In this document: one piece after another, positions 5,024 through 5,236 of the stretch
How positions within the stretch are numbered: position 1 is the stretch's first letter
Layout of the letters: each line of letters begins with the position of its first letter
The notes under the pieces: model-generated
The model's database searches: none
What the model saw: the letters and a program-made list of their open reading frames with translations, nothing else
Told to the model about the DNA's origin: nothing
Made by a program: the position numbers and the translations under genes
Origin: Candidatus Omnitrophota bacterium
GTDB lineage: Bacteria > Omnitrophota > 4484-213
Assembly: GCA_030639955.1 (NCBI GenBank)
Contig: DAOWKH010000130.1
Location: 1 to 5,236, forward strand
Direction: 5' to 3'
DNA: 5,236 bases

Positions 5024-5236
5024 TTACCACCATCGCTGTCTCTTTATTTTTGATAATGATAGGAATATTTTTCTCGCGGAACTTGCGCCGATTTCCCGGA
5101 CGAAGACAACGCCTTGGCGAATTGATTATCGAAAGTTTCAGGGGAATAATCAAAGAGGGATTAGGCGAGGATTGGGATAAATTTTTCCCCTTGATAATTA
5201 CACTTTTTCTTTTTATCCTTTTATCTAACTGGCTCG
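4972..5236 (+). CDS. atpB: F-type ATP synthase subunit a (AtpB), N-terminal part, cut by window end
   Basis: Subunit a of the membrane F0 sector forms the two proton or sodium half-channels against the c-ring. The visible 88 residues include TINPQTLITTIAVSLFLIMI (about 11-30, first membrane helix), the basic cytosolic turn SRNLRRFPGRRQRLGE (35-50), the amphipathic IIESFRGIIKEGLGED (52-67), and the highly characteristic FFPLIITLFLFILLSNWL (71-88), which matches the family FFPLxxTLFLFIxxSN block. The frame runs off the end without a stop, and the essential channel arginine lies beyond the window. The N-terminus is short for the family, with few residues before the first helix. ATG 4972 is the first ATG near the conserved part, with a weak GGA five bases upstream; the frame stays open further upstream without subunit-a-like sequence. 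Other atp genes (c, b, delta, alpha and so on) are expected downstream. Confidence 0.9.
   Translation, partial: MLNISQIQSKTINPQTLITTIAVSLFLIMIGIFFSRNLRRFPGRRQRLGELIIESFRGIIKEGLGEDWDKFFPLIITLFLFILLSNWL

Overview
The window reads as a compact bacterial chromosome segment with every gene on the + strand and almost no spacer DNA. Order: pyruvate phosphate dikinase (ppdK), a short RpoD-family sigma factor, tRNA-Arg(CCT), a thiazole synthase of the archaeal/anaerobe Thi4 type broken into two overlapping reading frames, then the front of an F-type ATP synthase operon (AtpZ-like, AtpI-like, and the first 88 residues of subunit a, cut by the window end). PPi-linked glycolysis (PPDK), a Thi4 carrying His where the yeast enzyme has its sulfur-donor Cys, and an F-ATPase together suggest an anaerobic bacterium. 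I suspect an uncultivated lineage such as Omnitrophota, but that placement is inference and cannot be settled from this sequence alone.

Region by region. Bases 2-2674 encode a nearly standard PPDK with all expected catalytic residues but an unusual N-terminus. The sigma gene starts inside the last codons of ppdK (11-base overlap) and ends inside the following tRNA: its TAG stop codon is tRNA bases 8-10. Thi4 starts 5 bases after the tRNA CCA end. Sigma factor, tRNA and Thi4 therefore share boundaries, so RNA processing and translation of the three must interact if they are co-transcribed.

Thi4 (3570-4471) carries two palindromic additions. A perfect 13-bp inverted repeat (3851-3890) sits between the dinucleotide-binding half and the rest of the enzyme and coincides with a change of frame. 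Its right arm also supplies a strong Shine-Dalgarno sequence and leads into a GTGA start/stop overlap, so the gene may be expressed as two coupled polypeptides rather than being dead. A second nested palindrome (4394-4468) encodes exactly the last 25 residues, beyond the conserved family end.

Bases 4510-5236 hold the atp genes, overlapping one another, more AT-rich by eye than ppdK. The 38-base gap 4472-4509 contains two tiny palindromes and no convincing terminator. I see no CRISPR array, transposase, riboswitch or minus-strand gene. The main points of interest are the sigma/tRNA overlap and the palindrome-split thi4.
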